A stretch of 22,500 nt of DNA. Source: Prorocentrum cordatum. Taxonomy: Eukaryota > Sar > Dinophyceae > Prorocentrales > Prorocentraceae. Below, in pieces: positions 7,041 to 17,215 of this stretch. Position numbers and translations under genes: made by a program. The notes below the pieces were generated by a model that worked only from the letters and a program-made list of their open reading frames with translations, was not told the origin of the DNA and made no database searches. Location of the stretch: NCBI GenBank assembly GCA_963575745.1, contig CAUYUJ010017873.1:1-22500 (forward strand). The letters run 5' to 3'. The stretch's first letter is position 1. Every line of letters begins with the position of its first letter.

Positions 7041-10000
7041 TTGAGTGTGTCTCGGTGTGGGGGTGCCGGCACGCGCGCGCACGCGGAGTGTTTCTTCGAG
7101 TTGCAGTGCGCCAATGATTCCGGGGCTGGGGCGTGCGGTGACGCTGCGGAGAGAATGAATTTTGCGACGGTTCAGGCATGGCTGGAGGCGCGGCGGGCGA
7201 GGGTGCGCGTGTATGAGGCTGACAGCGCAGGCCATGTACTGCGTGGGGAGTGTTCCGGCGCGTGGCCTTTGGGTTGCGCGGAGGGGCAGGACATGGGTAG
7301 TGTTGTGTGGTGTCCAGAGGGGCACGTCGCCGCGGACGTCGATGTGGACGGCCGCCTGGCCGACGGCGTGCCCCTCGGAGATGGCGGCGTCGCGCCGTGG
7401 GAGCGGTCGGTGGCGGGGGCGCCGAAGAAGAATGCGCCGAAGAAGAAAGCGGCCGCGAAGACTCAGCGAGGTGCGCATCTGCGCGGCGCGCAGAACCCGA
7501 ACGTCATGGCCGGCGTTGTTGCGAGGACTCGGCGCGGCGAGGAGGCGGCGGGTGTTGCTGCAGGTGTCGAGGGTCCGCGCGGGGCCGACCCGGCGGAAGG
7601 GGGGGCGACGCGACGTGCGTCCGAGAGCCGTGGGAGCGATAGCGTTGGCAGGGCCGCGGCGCTCCCTAGGATTCCGGGGATGACTGATTTCAGTGACGAC
7701 GACGAGGGTTCAGCGGAGGCCGAGGGCAATCGCGGTGGGATGGAGGGCGCGCCCGGGCGCGGGGGTGGTGCCGCGCCAGCCGCGCGCGCGCAGATGCCGC
7801 GCATTCGAGGTATGACCGATTTCAGCAGCGACGACGACGACGCGGGTATTGTCGCGGGGCCTGCTGCAGGCGGAGGTCAGAGCGGCCGCGGCGGCCGCGG
7901 CCCGCGTGGGGGGCGGGGGCGCGTTGGGGGACGTGGTGGAGGGCGGGCTTCGGGCAGTGCGTTGCCGCGTATCCGTGGCATGACGGATTTCAGTAGCGAC
8001 GATGATGGAGGAGGTGCGAGCGGGGCGGAGTTCGTTGGGGTCTCGCGAAAGGGCAGGAGAGCGCGTCGGTCGCGCGGGGCTGCGGATGGGTCGCTCGCGA
8101 CGGAGGCGGAGTCCAGGCAGTTCCAGCCGGATTACGTGGACGAGGACCGCTGCAAAGGGATGACGTGGGGAGGCGGCTGGGGGCGGGAGCAGTGTCGGTT
8201 TCGGCCGCAGAAAGGGAGCGACGTGTGCGGGAAGTGTGCCAGGCATGGGTGTCCGCACGGGCGCGTCAGGGGTCCGATTCCTGCGCTCGCGTTGGACAAG
8301 TTCAAGGAGTTTGCTTTGAAGGCGAACAAGCCGTCGAAGCAGTGGTACGCGCGGCACGCGATGTGGGAAGCGGCGGCGAAGATGAAGCCTGAGTTGAAGT
8401 CGCTGTGTGAGGTGGACGAGCACGGGCGGTTCGTGCTGTCGAACAGTGAGTATGAGCAGTGCCTGAAGCAGGTGCATGATAATTTCAGAATTACCAAAAA
8501 CTATAAGCGATCGGGCTTCGTGTATGAGCAGGGCGCAGGGGTGCGGACCGCGCAAGATCGCTGCGGAGAGGGCGAAACTCGGTTCGGGTCCGAGAGGGAG
8601 TCGTACAATGGGCGGGAGGGGGGTACGGTGTTCATGTGGTACAGCAGGCCAGTCTTCAACAAGTACTTGGCGCAGTTGCAGACCAGCGAGGTGGACTGCA
8701 GCGAGAAGGACTGCATGGAGGCGCTGCGCTTGACCAGCGACGAGATTCGAAGGTACCCGATGAAGCAGCAGTACCTCAAGCAGTTTGCAGGGCCGCAGTG
8801 CTATCCGCACGTCGATCCGCGGTCCAAGGGGAACAGGCTGCACGCGAACGAGAGTGCGGGGCAAGTGCCCGGCGAGGATCAGGGGGCCGACGGCGGCGGC
8901 GGGGCCGGGGTGTGCGCGGGCGCCGACGACGGGGCGTCGCACCTGTTTTGCATGCGGAACTGGGCGCAGTGCGATCGGTGCCATTGCTGGCGCCTGCTCT
9001 TGCCTGCCTGCGCTGCGCGTGCGCGTGGGGATGAGTACTATAAGGTTCGCGACACCGACCTGGACTGGGAGGAGTGGTTGAGGGGCGCGGCGGCGCGGTG
9101 CGCGGGGGCGGCGGCTGCTGCGTCGGGGGACCAGGGCGCTGCGCTCGGGGGAGAGGGCGGCGACGCCGCGGGGGAAGGGCCGCAGGAGGACGGCGTCGCT
9201 GGGGGCGTGCGCCGGCGTGGTCGGAAGCGGCGCTTGGGGCGCAAGACGTCGCAGGAGGAGCGCGACCGGGCGGAGGGCGCTGAGGCGAGTCTTGCGTCGG
9301 AGGATCAAGGCGCTGCGCGCGGCGGCGAGGGCGACGACGCGGCGGGCGGCGCGGTGTGCGAGGGCGGCGGTGCGGGGGGGGCGCGCGGGGGGCGCGGGAA
9401 GCGGCGGTTGGGGCGCAAGACGTCGGAGGTGGAGGCCAACGGGGGGCCGCGCGGGGGCCGTGGGAAGCGGCGGCTGGGCCGTAAGACGTCCGAGGCGGAG
9501 GCTGCCGGGGGCGGCGCGGGGCGCGGCGCGGGGAGGCGGCGGTTGGGGCGCAAGATGTCTGAGGCAGAGGCGGCCGGTGCCAGTGCTGCGAGCGGGGCTG
9601 ACGAGTGCGGGCGTGCTGGCGAGGATGCGGCGGAGGCGGCGAGGCCAGCGAAGCGCAGGAGGCTCGGGCGCAAGACGTCCGCCGAAGAACGGGCCGAGGC
9701 GGGCGGCGCGGGGCGCGGGGCCGCGGGAAAGGCACGCGGCGGCGAGCTGTTCGCCGAGATGGCGGAGCTCTCGGCGTCGGAGCATGAGGTCGAGCGGTCC
9801 GCGTCGGACCGCGAGGTCGCCTCGGAGGACGACGTGGCGCTGCCGGGCGAGGTGCGCGCGGCGCTCGACGCGGAGCTCGTGCGCCTCGATGGTGCCGGGC
9901 CGCCGGCGGAGGCAGACTTGGCGGCGTCGCGAGCGGCGGAGGGCGCGGAGGGGCGCGCGCCGCGCCGCGCTGCCTTGCCTCGAAGCGGGGGTGCGCCTGC

Positions 10001-12945
10001 GCGCGCGTGGGCAGTGGCGTCCGTGCCGCTCTTGAAGGAGAAGCGGCTGCGGCAGCTGGTCGATGCCGTGCGCGAGTACTTGGTGTCGCGGCGAGGGTGC
10101 GATCGGGCTGCCGTGCGCTTCCAGGGGTCCGACGGGGACGCGCTGTGGGGTGCGCTCATGGAGCCAGGGCAACCGGGCCGCTTCGGGCGCGCGCTGCTGC
10201 AGCTAGAGGGTCGCGCGCAGGGTCGCGACCCCAGCGAGGCGCGCACGGGGTGGGAGGAGGTTTCCGTGGAGGAAGACTTCCGTTGGCGCTCCCAGTGGCC
10301 TCGGGTGCGCTTCGAGTGTAGCATGCTGCAGACGCCAGTCGTGGGCGAGGGTGGCGCGACGCAGTGGCGCGCGGTGCGGTGCTGCGATGAGCCGGGTGGG
10401 GGAGACGCGGACGACTTCCAGGCTCTGTGGCAGCGCGAGTCTCGCGTTGCGGTGGGCTTCGCGGCGAACGTGGTCCCGGACGACGACGTGGTCGTCTTGC
10501 CCGTGGAGCGCCCTGCAGGGTGGCGGGAGCCCGCGGACATGGCGGGTGCGTGGTGGCGGGGCCAGGGCCCCCGCGAGCGCAGGGCGGAGGAGGGCGAGAA
10601 CCCGGGCCGCGTCTGGGTGGGTCAGCTCCAGGGGGACGCGGGCGTGGCGGGGCTGCTGACCGAGGGCGGTGCGGGCGAGCGCACTGCGATGGAGGGCCTC
10701 GACGCGCTGCGGCAGGCCTCCGCCCAGGGCGCCAGGGGGGCGGGTCGCGGGGGTCGAGGGCGAGGGCGTCGAGCGAAGAAACGCGGCCGCTACGGCGATG
10801 CTCTGCGGGTGGAGATTCGGACGAGATGGGCTCCAGGGGGGGTCCCCGCGAAGGAGGGGCATGCCGCTCGGGAGGTGTTCGTGTTCGGGGCCATGCCCGA
10901 GGCGCAGGAGTGGGCGTTTCAAGCGCAAGGGCGCGTTCGCAATCGCGCGGGCCACGGATGGCGGGAGGTTCTGCTTGACCACCGTCGGCGCCTGGCCGCG
11001 GGAGATGTGCACCAGAAGTGCATGCTGCTGGCGCTGAAGACGGTGCCGCTGCGCGTGGCGAAGTACGACGTGCAGCTGCGCGACGCGTCCGTGCGGGCGG
11101 TGCAGGCGGCGCAGGCGATCCTGACGCGGATGGTGAAGTTCACGTGCCACGAGTGCCAGGAGCGGTTCCCGGCGTTCCACCCGGCTTTCGAGCCGCCGGA
11201 GCAGCTCGCGGAGGAGATGCTGCTGCTGCGGCGCGGCGGGGACGGGCTGGCCGCGTGCAGCACGGAGGTGGCCGAGTGGGACGAGGTGCCGCCGCGCGAC
11301 CCGCCGGACGGCTTCGCTCTGGAGTGCAGGGGCGTGTGTATGCGGTGCAGGCAGGACCTGGACAAGCAGGCGGCGGCCGCGGCCACGGAGGACGACCTGT
11401 ATCAGGTGGTGGGGCTCCGCACCGCGCAGAACCACATGGACCCGTGCTTCCGCTTCCCGTCCGATGACCTGCGCGAGCTTTTCGACCAGGCTACGCTCAC
11501 GGAGAGCCTGCTCATCGCCCTGGACCACATGCAGGTGCACCTGGCCACGGTGTCCCGCACGGGGCTGCGCAAGTTCCGCAAGAACATCATCTCGTTCCCG
11601 CAGGACGTGGCAGGGTTCTCGCGGCGCCACGACTTCATGAAGGGGTTCCGTGTCGGGGACCGCGTGAACTCGGCGCGTGGGCCCGGCGAGCGCCCCGACG
11701 ACCCGCGCCGCCCCGAGCGCATGGCCGCGGGCTGCACGGACGAGGAGCGGCAGCGCTTCGGCGTGGACCTGCACGGGCGCCTGGTCTTTCCAGGGCGCGT
11801 CGTGGAGGTGCTGCTCAGCGGGGACGTGATCATCGAGTACGATCATGGAGGCAGGGGGAGGGAGCTGCAGGAGCACGTGGAGCCGCGGGTGGTGCTGCCC
11901 TGGCACCCTCGGAAAGTGCCCTTCAGCTTGATGTTGCGGCGGAATGTAGGGTTCGGGAAGGAGGTCGTGGAGGGCCTGCACGTGCGCTGGCGCTACTGCG
12001 GGCACGTGCTCCGGGCGTTGTGTGCGTTTGCGGGCACGTATGGGCCCTGGCGCCTGGGGGGTACTGCGGACGAGCCCATGCACAAGTACTACGACCCGCG
12101 CCTGTTTGACGTGCTCCCGGACGACGAGATCCTCGCGTCCTACGCGCCGAGAGAGAGCGAAGACGGCGTCCTGCCGTCGGGGGGCGAGGCCAGGGAGCCG
12201 GAGGAGCTTGGGCCCGTGACGGAAGCGGAGGCCATTGCTCGGGATTGCGTCCCCTGTGGCGTCGACGTCGTCACGCCGCGCCAGTTCATTGCCGCGGGCT
12301 TCGACGTGCACTTCGTCGGGCCCCGCGACGACGCCGGGCGCGAGCCTGCTGGCCGCGAGGGCGACGATGCGCGGGGAGGCGACGAGGGCGGCGCGGAGGC
12401 CGCGGCCGAGGGTGATGCCGATGCGGCGGCTGACGGGGAGTTCGACGTCGGCGTGGAAGATGAAGCCATGGCCGTCGATCACGACGTGTTCAGTGCGTGG
12501 CTCGACAAGGCGCAGTTTGAGTATGGTGGGGCAGTGCAGCGATGGTGGACGGGGTTGCAGCCGGAGGCGGAGGGCCAGTTGGAGGGGTTGAAGTTTGGTG
12601 ACGACGAGACGACGGAGGACCTGTTCGGCCGCCTGCTGGCTGCGGCGCGGGAGGATAACGCCGTGAAGTCCGTGCAGAGGGACCGCGTGGCCGTGGACTG
12701 CGTGCGCGTCGAGTTCCTCGTCGATTGGATGCGACCCCGTGTGCAGGGCCGGTTTGCCGGTGCGGAGGGCGGCGTCTCTCGCGAGTCGGTTTTGGACGAG
12801 GTGATGCTCGAGCTGGCCATGGCGGGAACGTTCGTGGCAGCTGCGCGCGATAGGGACACGGGGTGCGTCGAGGAGAACTTGCCGGAGTTTGACGAGGACG
12901 AGGCAGTCGCGCGGACGGGTGAGCGCTTGATTACGGCTGGCCCGG
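7030..12945 (+). CDS. Helentron polyprotein segment 3: zinc fingers, motif repeats, DUF6570-like region
   Basis: A single frame runs open from well before 7030 to 13085; the meaningful part is about 7030-12945. In order: a PKK-rich basic stretch (7420-7470), three PRIRGMTDFSSDDD-type motifs with an RGG-rich linker (7662-8010), a Cys/His finger (8139-8283), a unique region of about 200 residues containing MWYSRPVFNKYL, a CW-like finger (8955-9101), five KRRLGRKTS motifs (9222-9690), an acidic Ser/Glu stretch, about 300 unrecognised residues, a Cys-rich module and DUF6570-like sequence ending in FPQDV (about 11140-11620), a Tudor-like insertion (11640-11905), and the DUF6570 tail (RRNVGFG to DVLPDDE). 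DUF6570 normally sits directly N-terminal to the Helitron Rep domain, which supports the join to segment 4. Everything upstream of it is an unusual extension. Confidence 0.8.
7662..8010 (+). other. Three PRIRGMTDFSSDDD motifs with RGG linker
   Basis: LPRIPGMTDFSDDDEG (7662), MPRIRGMTDFSSDDDD (7794) and LPRIRGMTDFSSDDDG (7962), separated by disordered Gly/Ala/Arg sequence. The last linker is RGG-rich. The conserved core between variable linkers looks like a short linear binding motif. The Ser followed by acidic residues fits casein-kinase-2 sites. The partner is unknown. Confidence 0.75.
8139..8283 (+). other. Cys/His zinc finger of algal type
   Basis: Reads RCKGMTW, GREQCRF, SDVCGKCARHGCPHGRVRG and then PIP. 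The four Cys and the His residues have spacing suitable for one zinc ion. From memory, fingers with a C...W..G.G.QC and HGR..GPIP pattern are common in dinoflagellate proteins. Function unknown; DNA or chromatin contact is a guess. Confidence 0.6.
8955..9101 (+). other. CW-type zinc finger-like module
   Basis: NWAQCDRCHCWRLLLP matches the CW-domain signature W-x2-C-x2-C-x2-WR-x-LP. A later Cys (ARC, 9099) is a candidate fourth ligand region. CW domains read histone H3K4 methylation in plants and animals, so this module may target chromatin. The third and fourth zinc ligands are less certain than the first two. Confidence 0.55.
9222..9690 (+). other. Five KRRLGRKTS basic motifs
   Basis: KRRLGRKTSQEE, KRRLGRKTSEVE, KRRLGRKTSEAE, RRRLGRKMSEAE and RRRLGRKTSAEE occur with Gly/Ala-rich spacers of varying length. 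Each resembles a nuclear localisation signal joined to an R-K-T/M-S phosphorylation-type site and an acidic end. The core is conserved while spacers vary, including in length, so this is not a simple recent DNA duplication. Confidence 0.8.
11640..11905 (+). other. Tudor-like insertion inside the DUF6570 region
   Basis: FRVGDRVNS, later FPGRVVEVLLSGDVIIEYDHGG and then EHVEPRVVLP follow the usual Tudor/Agenet pattern of GD-V, PG-V-V, a strand ending in a YD-G turn, and a final strand. It lies between the FPQDV motif and the RRNVGFG-to-LPDDE tail of DUF6570, where these normally follow each other more closely. Fold assignment is by eye. Confidence 0.45.
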
Positions 12946-13690
12946 ACAGAGCGAGGACCCGGTCCCGGCGCGCGCCATCGGGCGTTTCGCGAGGGCGTTC
13001 CCGTTGGAGTTTCCCATGGGCATCGGCGACCTCTTCGACGACCGTCCCCGGCGGGTGTCCGTGCAGGACTGGGTGCAGCACCTGATGCGCTACCGCACCG
13101 GGCAGTTCGTCGGCGGCCCGCGTGGCCAGCGCGTGATGTGGGCCATGGTGAACGTGCTGCTCCTGAACGAGGCGCGGGGCAAGGGTTTTGGGGTGTATCG
13201 GACCATGTACAGGCGCGCGGGCCTCGGCGTCCAGGGCCCAAGTGTGATGACGAAGGGCGGGCTCAGGCAAATCCTGGAGAGCGAGGACCGCGTGCGGATC
13301 CTGGTGGGCCAGCTCGCGAACGTGGGCCGCGATGTGCCCTCGACCACCATGCACTGGTCGTATGAGTCGAAGAAGTTGCAGAGCACCGTGAAGCACCTGT
13401 CCTGGCACCCGCCCTGGGTCGAGGGCACTCAGGCGGACGGCGCCGAGCCGGTCGGCAGGCGGTTTCTCCGCGAGCTGGACCTGCCGGCGGGGAAGGGGCG
13501 GACTCAGCGCGGGCGTGCGCTTGTGCCGGATGTCGTCGGGCTCGGCCGTCACCCGTCCATTTGGTGGACGCAGAATCCGTTTTACAACGCCGCGTATGAC
13601 ATTCAGCGCATGGGGGGAGGTCCAGGGGCGCGGGCGGCGGGAGACCGTGCTCTGGGGGATTGGGTTGGTGACGGGCGAGAGGAGCGCTTC
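12945..13690 (+). CDS. Helentron polyprotein segment 4: Helitron_like_N / start of Rep
   Basis: Frame 3n+2. Starts around EDPVPARAIGRFARAFPLEF, where the previous frame stops making sense, and continues PMGIGDLFDD, VQDWVQHLMRYRTGQF and WAMVNVLLLN. This is the classic Helitron N-terminal stretch (FP..FP.G.GD, then WV.HL). Further on, MHWSYESKKLQSTVKHLSW and NPFYNAAYDIQRMG correspond to the segments before the nuclease core. After about 13620 this frame gives low-quality sequence; a stop in the next frame at 13669-13671 means the change to segment 5 is after 13671, unless the third frame (ETVLWGIGLVTGERS, about 13640-13685) is used in between. Confidence 0.8.
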
Positions 13691-14570
13691 CGTTTGCGCG
13701 GGACAACCCGGACCTGGTGGCCTACATGATGGCCTTGCGGGTGGAGCTGAACATGCGGATGGTGATGCCCGCCGTACTGCCCCACTCGGAGCAGTTCAAG
13801 TACATGGCCATGGCCAGGGCCGAGTGTGGCGCGGGTGGCAATCTGCATTACCACGGGTTCAGCGTGGGGCTGCCTGGGCCGGCGGTTGCGCGGGTTCGCG
13901 CGGACGTGGACGGGGAGGGGGACATGCTTCCGCCGAGCGTGGCGAGTGACGTGGCGGCGTGCCTGCCCTCGCTTGAGGCAGGACCGCTGGCCTGGCCCCT
14001 GCAGGAGCGGAGGCGTCGTGGTGCTGCCCTCGCTGCCCTGGAGCAGGTCCTGCGCGCCGTTGCCGGCCGGCCTGGCCAGCGTGCGCCGCGGGCTCCTGCG
14101 GGTGAGGGCTCTGCGGCTTCGGGATCATGTAGTGAAGATGGCGCAGGCGACGACGAGGATGAGTTCGTGGGCAGGGCTTCTGCGCTCCTCGACGCCCTGG
14201 TGGATCGAGGGTGGCTGGTGCTCGTGCAAGGGGAGGAGGGCGTCCGCGGCCAGGGGGCGGAGGCCGACGTTGCTTTCGAGCGCGTCGGGCCAGAGGATCC
14301 AGCGCCGGAGGACGAGGCGGGGGGTGATCCCGTGGAGGACGTTCAGGATGGTGATGGCGTTGAGGGCCGCGGTGCTGCTCGGGGGTCGAGACCTGCTGGG
14401 GTCCCCCACGGGGCCCGCGGGCAGCGACTAGGGGGTGCTGGTCTCGACTTCGGCGTGCTGAAGCCGGAGCATGAGGACGTCGCGCTGCAGAGCGTTTTGG
14501 AGAAGCGGTTCTATGAGTTCTTCGGGCACGTGGTCTCGGAGTGGAACCCGTGCTACGACGACGCGGGCGC
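13672..14570 (+). CDS. Helentron polyprotein segment 5: Rep HUH core
   Basis: Frame 3n+1. Opens with ALPFARDNPDLVAYMMALRV and reaches the nuclease motif GGNLHYHGF. The HYH triplet at 13846-13854 is the metal-binding HUH motif of rolling-circle Rep endonucleases. It is followed by about 200 residues of acidic, low-conservation sequence (DDEDEFVGR, PAPEDEAGGDPVEDVQDG), then EKRFYEFFGHVVSEWNP. SEWNP is a normal Helitron Rep element between the HUH and tyrosine motifs. The acidic stretch looks like an insertion. The frame loses sense after about 14570, where segment 6 takes over. Confidence 0.82.
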
Positions 14571-16459
14571 GTGCAGGTACACGTGGACGACGAGGTTGGC
14601 GCCTTCGACGTGGACGTGGAGATGGAGGGCGAGGCTGTGCGCGAGACGTCGGAGGGCCGGGCGGTGCGTAGCGTGCCCGCTTCTGCGCCGGAGTGCTTGA
14701 ACTTGCGGAAGGTTCTGGACGAGGCCTTTGCGTCCGAGGCGTCGGGGAAGTTGGACGTGCAACCCGTTCGGCGACTGGTGGCTGCGCTGGTGAACAGGGT
14801 GGCGCGGCACACGAAGCATGGCATGGGGCCGCCGCGGCTCGGGGTTCACGCGTGTGCTCGCGGAAAGGAGGGGTGCGTGTTCTGCCGATATGATTTCCCG
14901 CGCGACAGGTGGGGCCGCGTCGGGCCCCGGCCGTTCCGCATGGAGAAGGGCCGCCGGGAGGGCCACTGGCAGGCGGTGTTTCCGCGGAACGACAGGCTCT
15001 GCAATAGTTACGAGGAGCACGTGCTGTTGGCCAACATGGGGAACATTGACTGGCGTCCCGTTCTGAACTTGTGGGCGGTCGTGGAGTACGTCACGAAGTA
15101 CGCGACGAAGGCGCCCAAGGGCTCGCGGAAGATCAAGGAGGTGCTCGACGACGCCGTCAACGAGGTCTGCGCTTACGTCCCAGAGGGCGAAGGGACTGAT
15201 TTCCTTCGGCGCTCCATTCAGAAGTTCTTTGCTCGGATGCTCGGGGAGCGGGACTACCACTGTTACGAGGTGGCGCTGCTGGGGTTGCGCCTGCCCATGG
15301 TTTTGTCCATGCTGCCCGTCGTGACCCTCAACACGACGGGGGCCCGCGCGCTGAAGCCTGCGTCTGCGCTGCGGGACAAGGCAGATGACGAGCCTGTGCA
15401 CTGGGATAGCAAAGTGGACAAGTTCGACAAGCGCCTGGAGTTTGTGCGTCGGCAGCGTGCCAGGGGGGACGAGTCCATCTCGGTGGAAGAGGTGCGCGAT
15501 GTGTCGTTGTTCGAATTCTATTGGAAGTACGCTGTGTACCGCGGGAAGCTGAGGCGCGGGAACCCTGCGGTGTGTCTGCAGGTGACCCCTGGCTATAGCG
15601 CGGAGTGCGCGAACGTGCAGCACGCCTGCCACGAGGCGTACGCGCGGGCGAACGTCATCGCGCACTGGCGGCACATGGCGACCGCGGACCGCAAGGCCAT
15701 GATCGAACAGGAGATGCTGAGGGACGTCCGGCCGGTGCCGGCGGCTTGCATTGGGGCCACGGAGTTCGTTCAGCCTTTGGCGGGCGGTGCTGGCCAGGAT
15801 GCTGGAAGCGAGCGGTTCCTGGGCGTGCAAGATCTCTGGCTCAAGTCGGGGGGAAGGGCCTGGGGGGGGCAGAGCGATCAGTATTGGGGGCATATGATGA
15901 TGGAGATGCTCACTGACCCCATGCTCCGCCAGTGGGTTCCGGCGTGGGTCGTGGAGCAGTACGAGCGCGCGAACCCGTTCTACAAGGAAGTGCTCGGCGC
16001 CATCCTGGAAGACGGGGTCGCTAGCAACCGGGAGCTGCTGCGCCGGACGCGACGCGAAATGGTGAGGCGGCATGAGGCGCGACAGCAGGGGCGGGGCGCG
16101 GGGGCAGAGGAGGCGGCGGGCGGCGCCGGGGGGCAGGCGTCCGATGATGGCTCTGGGCGCGGCGACGATGACAGAGACAGCGAGAAGGCGGAGTCGGGGG
16201 AGGAAGTGGAGGACTTGGTGGACAGACTCGTGCTGCGCGGGGACGAGGACCCGAACGAGGAGGCTCGGGATGCTGTCTTACGCGAGGCGCGGCCGGGGGA
16301 GGGCGCTGAGTCTGCTGCGGCCGCGGGGGAGGCGTCCGAGTGGGAGCGCCGCCCAGCCGATGAGCGCGTCAGCGCGGCAGGCCCTGCTGTGCAGGCGGCG
16401 GACGTGCGCGTCGGGGATGTTGCGGGCGATGAGGTGCGCGGCAGGGTCCGGGTGAACCC
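14566..16459 (+). CDS. Helentron polyprotein segment 6: Rep two-tyrosine motif and linker to helicase
   Basis: Frame 3n, open 14541-16478. Early residues HVDDEVGAFDVDVEME continue the Rep domain. A Cys cluster (HACARGKEGCVFCRYDFPR) precedes the catalytic site NLWAVVEYVTKYATKAPKG. Its tyrosines are at 15087 and 15099, four residues apart, as in the Y2 Rep proteins that nick and rejoin single strands. Then comes the Helitron linker (FFARMLGERDYHCYEVA, LFEFYWKYAVYRGKL, WVPAWVVEQYERANPFYKEVLGA) and an acidic, Ala/Gly/Glu-rich spacer. The frame ends in a stop at 16476-16478, but the match to segment 7 shows the change is near 16459. Confidence 0.87.
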
Positions 16460-17215
16460 AAGGACTTCAATTGGTTGAACGAGGCGTGCAATGTGTCGAC
16501 GAGCGAGAGAGGGCGTCTGGAGAAGCTCCGGGATGAGTGGTACGGAAAGGCCAAGGTAGGCGACGGGGCCGAGGTCGTCGAGCGCGCCGATCTCGACCCC
16601 TGGCAGAAGTTCGCCCACGACATCGTCATGGACGACCGCCATTCGGAGGCCGACCCGTTGAGATTGATGGTCACGGGCGTGGCCGGCACGGGGAAATCGC
16701 GCACCGTGCGCAGTTTCGTAGCCGCGAGGCGAAAGCGGGTGCGGCAGTTTGCCCCGAGGACGAGGCTGGATCAAGATCGCCGCGGCGTGCGCGAAATCCG
16801 GCGAGGGCCTGAAGAGATTGATGAGGAGGAGCGGAATTGCTGCTTGCTCGCCGCTCCCACCGGGTGCGCCTCGTTCCAGTTGAAATATGGCGCGACCACC
16901 CTGCACAGGGCGTTCGGTGTGCCGGTGGGATATTGCGGCCCTTGGGTACGCAAGGACGGGGACCGGTTTCAAAAGACGCAGACTCGACTGCGTCAGGCGA
17001 GGTTGTTTGTGTTGGATGAGATGAGCATGATCGGGCGGCAGATGCTGGGCAAGATCGAGTTCAAGGTGCAGGATACTCTTGGTGTTGCGGCGAAGCGTGC
17101 GGCGCAGGGTGCGAGGCCAGTGTATCTCGGCGGGAAGGATGCCGTGCTCGCCGGGGATCCGCAGCAGGCGCCGCCAATCGGCGATGACCCCCTGTACCGG
17201 ATGGGCGCGTATGGG
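16460..17215 (+). CDS. Helentron polyprotein segment 7: PIF1 helicase, N-terminal half
   Basis: Frame 3n+2, beginning KDFNWLNEACNVSTSERGRL. Helicase motifs: Walker A GVAGTGKS (16676-16699), motif Ia AAPTGCASFQLKYGATTLH, Walker B LFVLDEMSM with Asp-Glu at 17015-17020, and motif III GDPQQAPP (about 17153-17176). These are the superfamily 1 PIF1-type motifs of the Helitron helicase, which unwinds the donor strand ahead of replication. All key residues visible are intact. The frame ends at 17284, but after DPLYRMGAYG the sense moves to the next frame at a GGGGG run (17213-17217). Confidence 0.9.

Noticed and set aside
7710-13241. Long minus-strand open frames (820 and 1012 residues)
   Set aside because: They lie antisense to the motif-bearing + strand frame, in very GC-rich DNA where antisense stops are rare. 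Their translations are Arg/Pro/Ala/His-rich with no motif.
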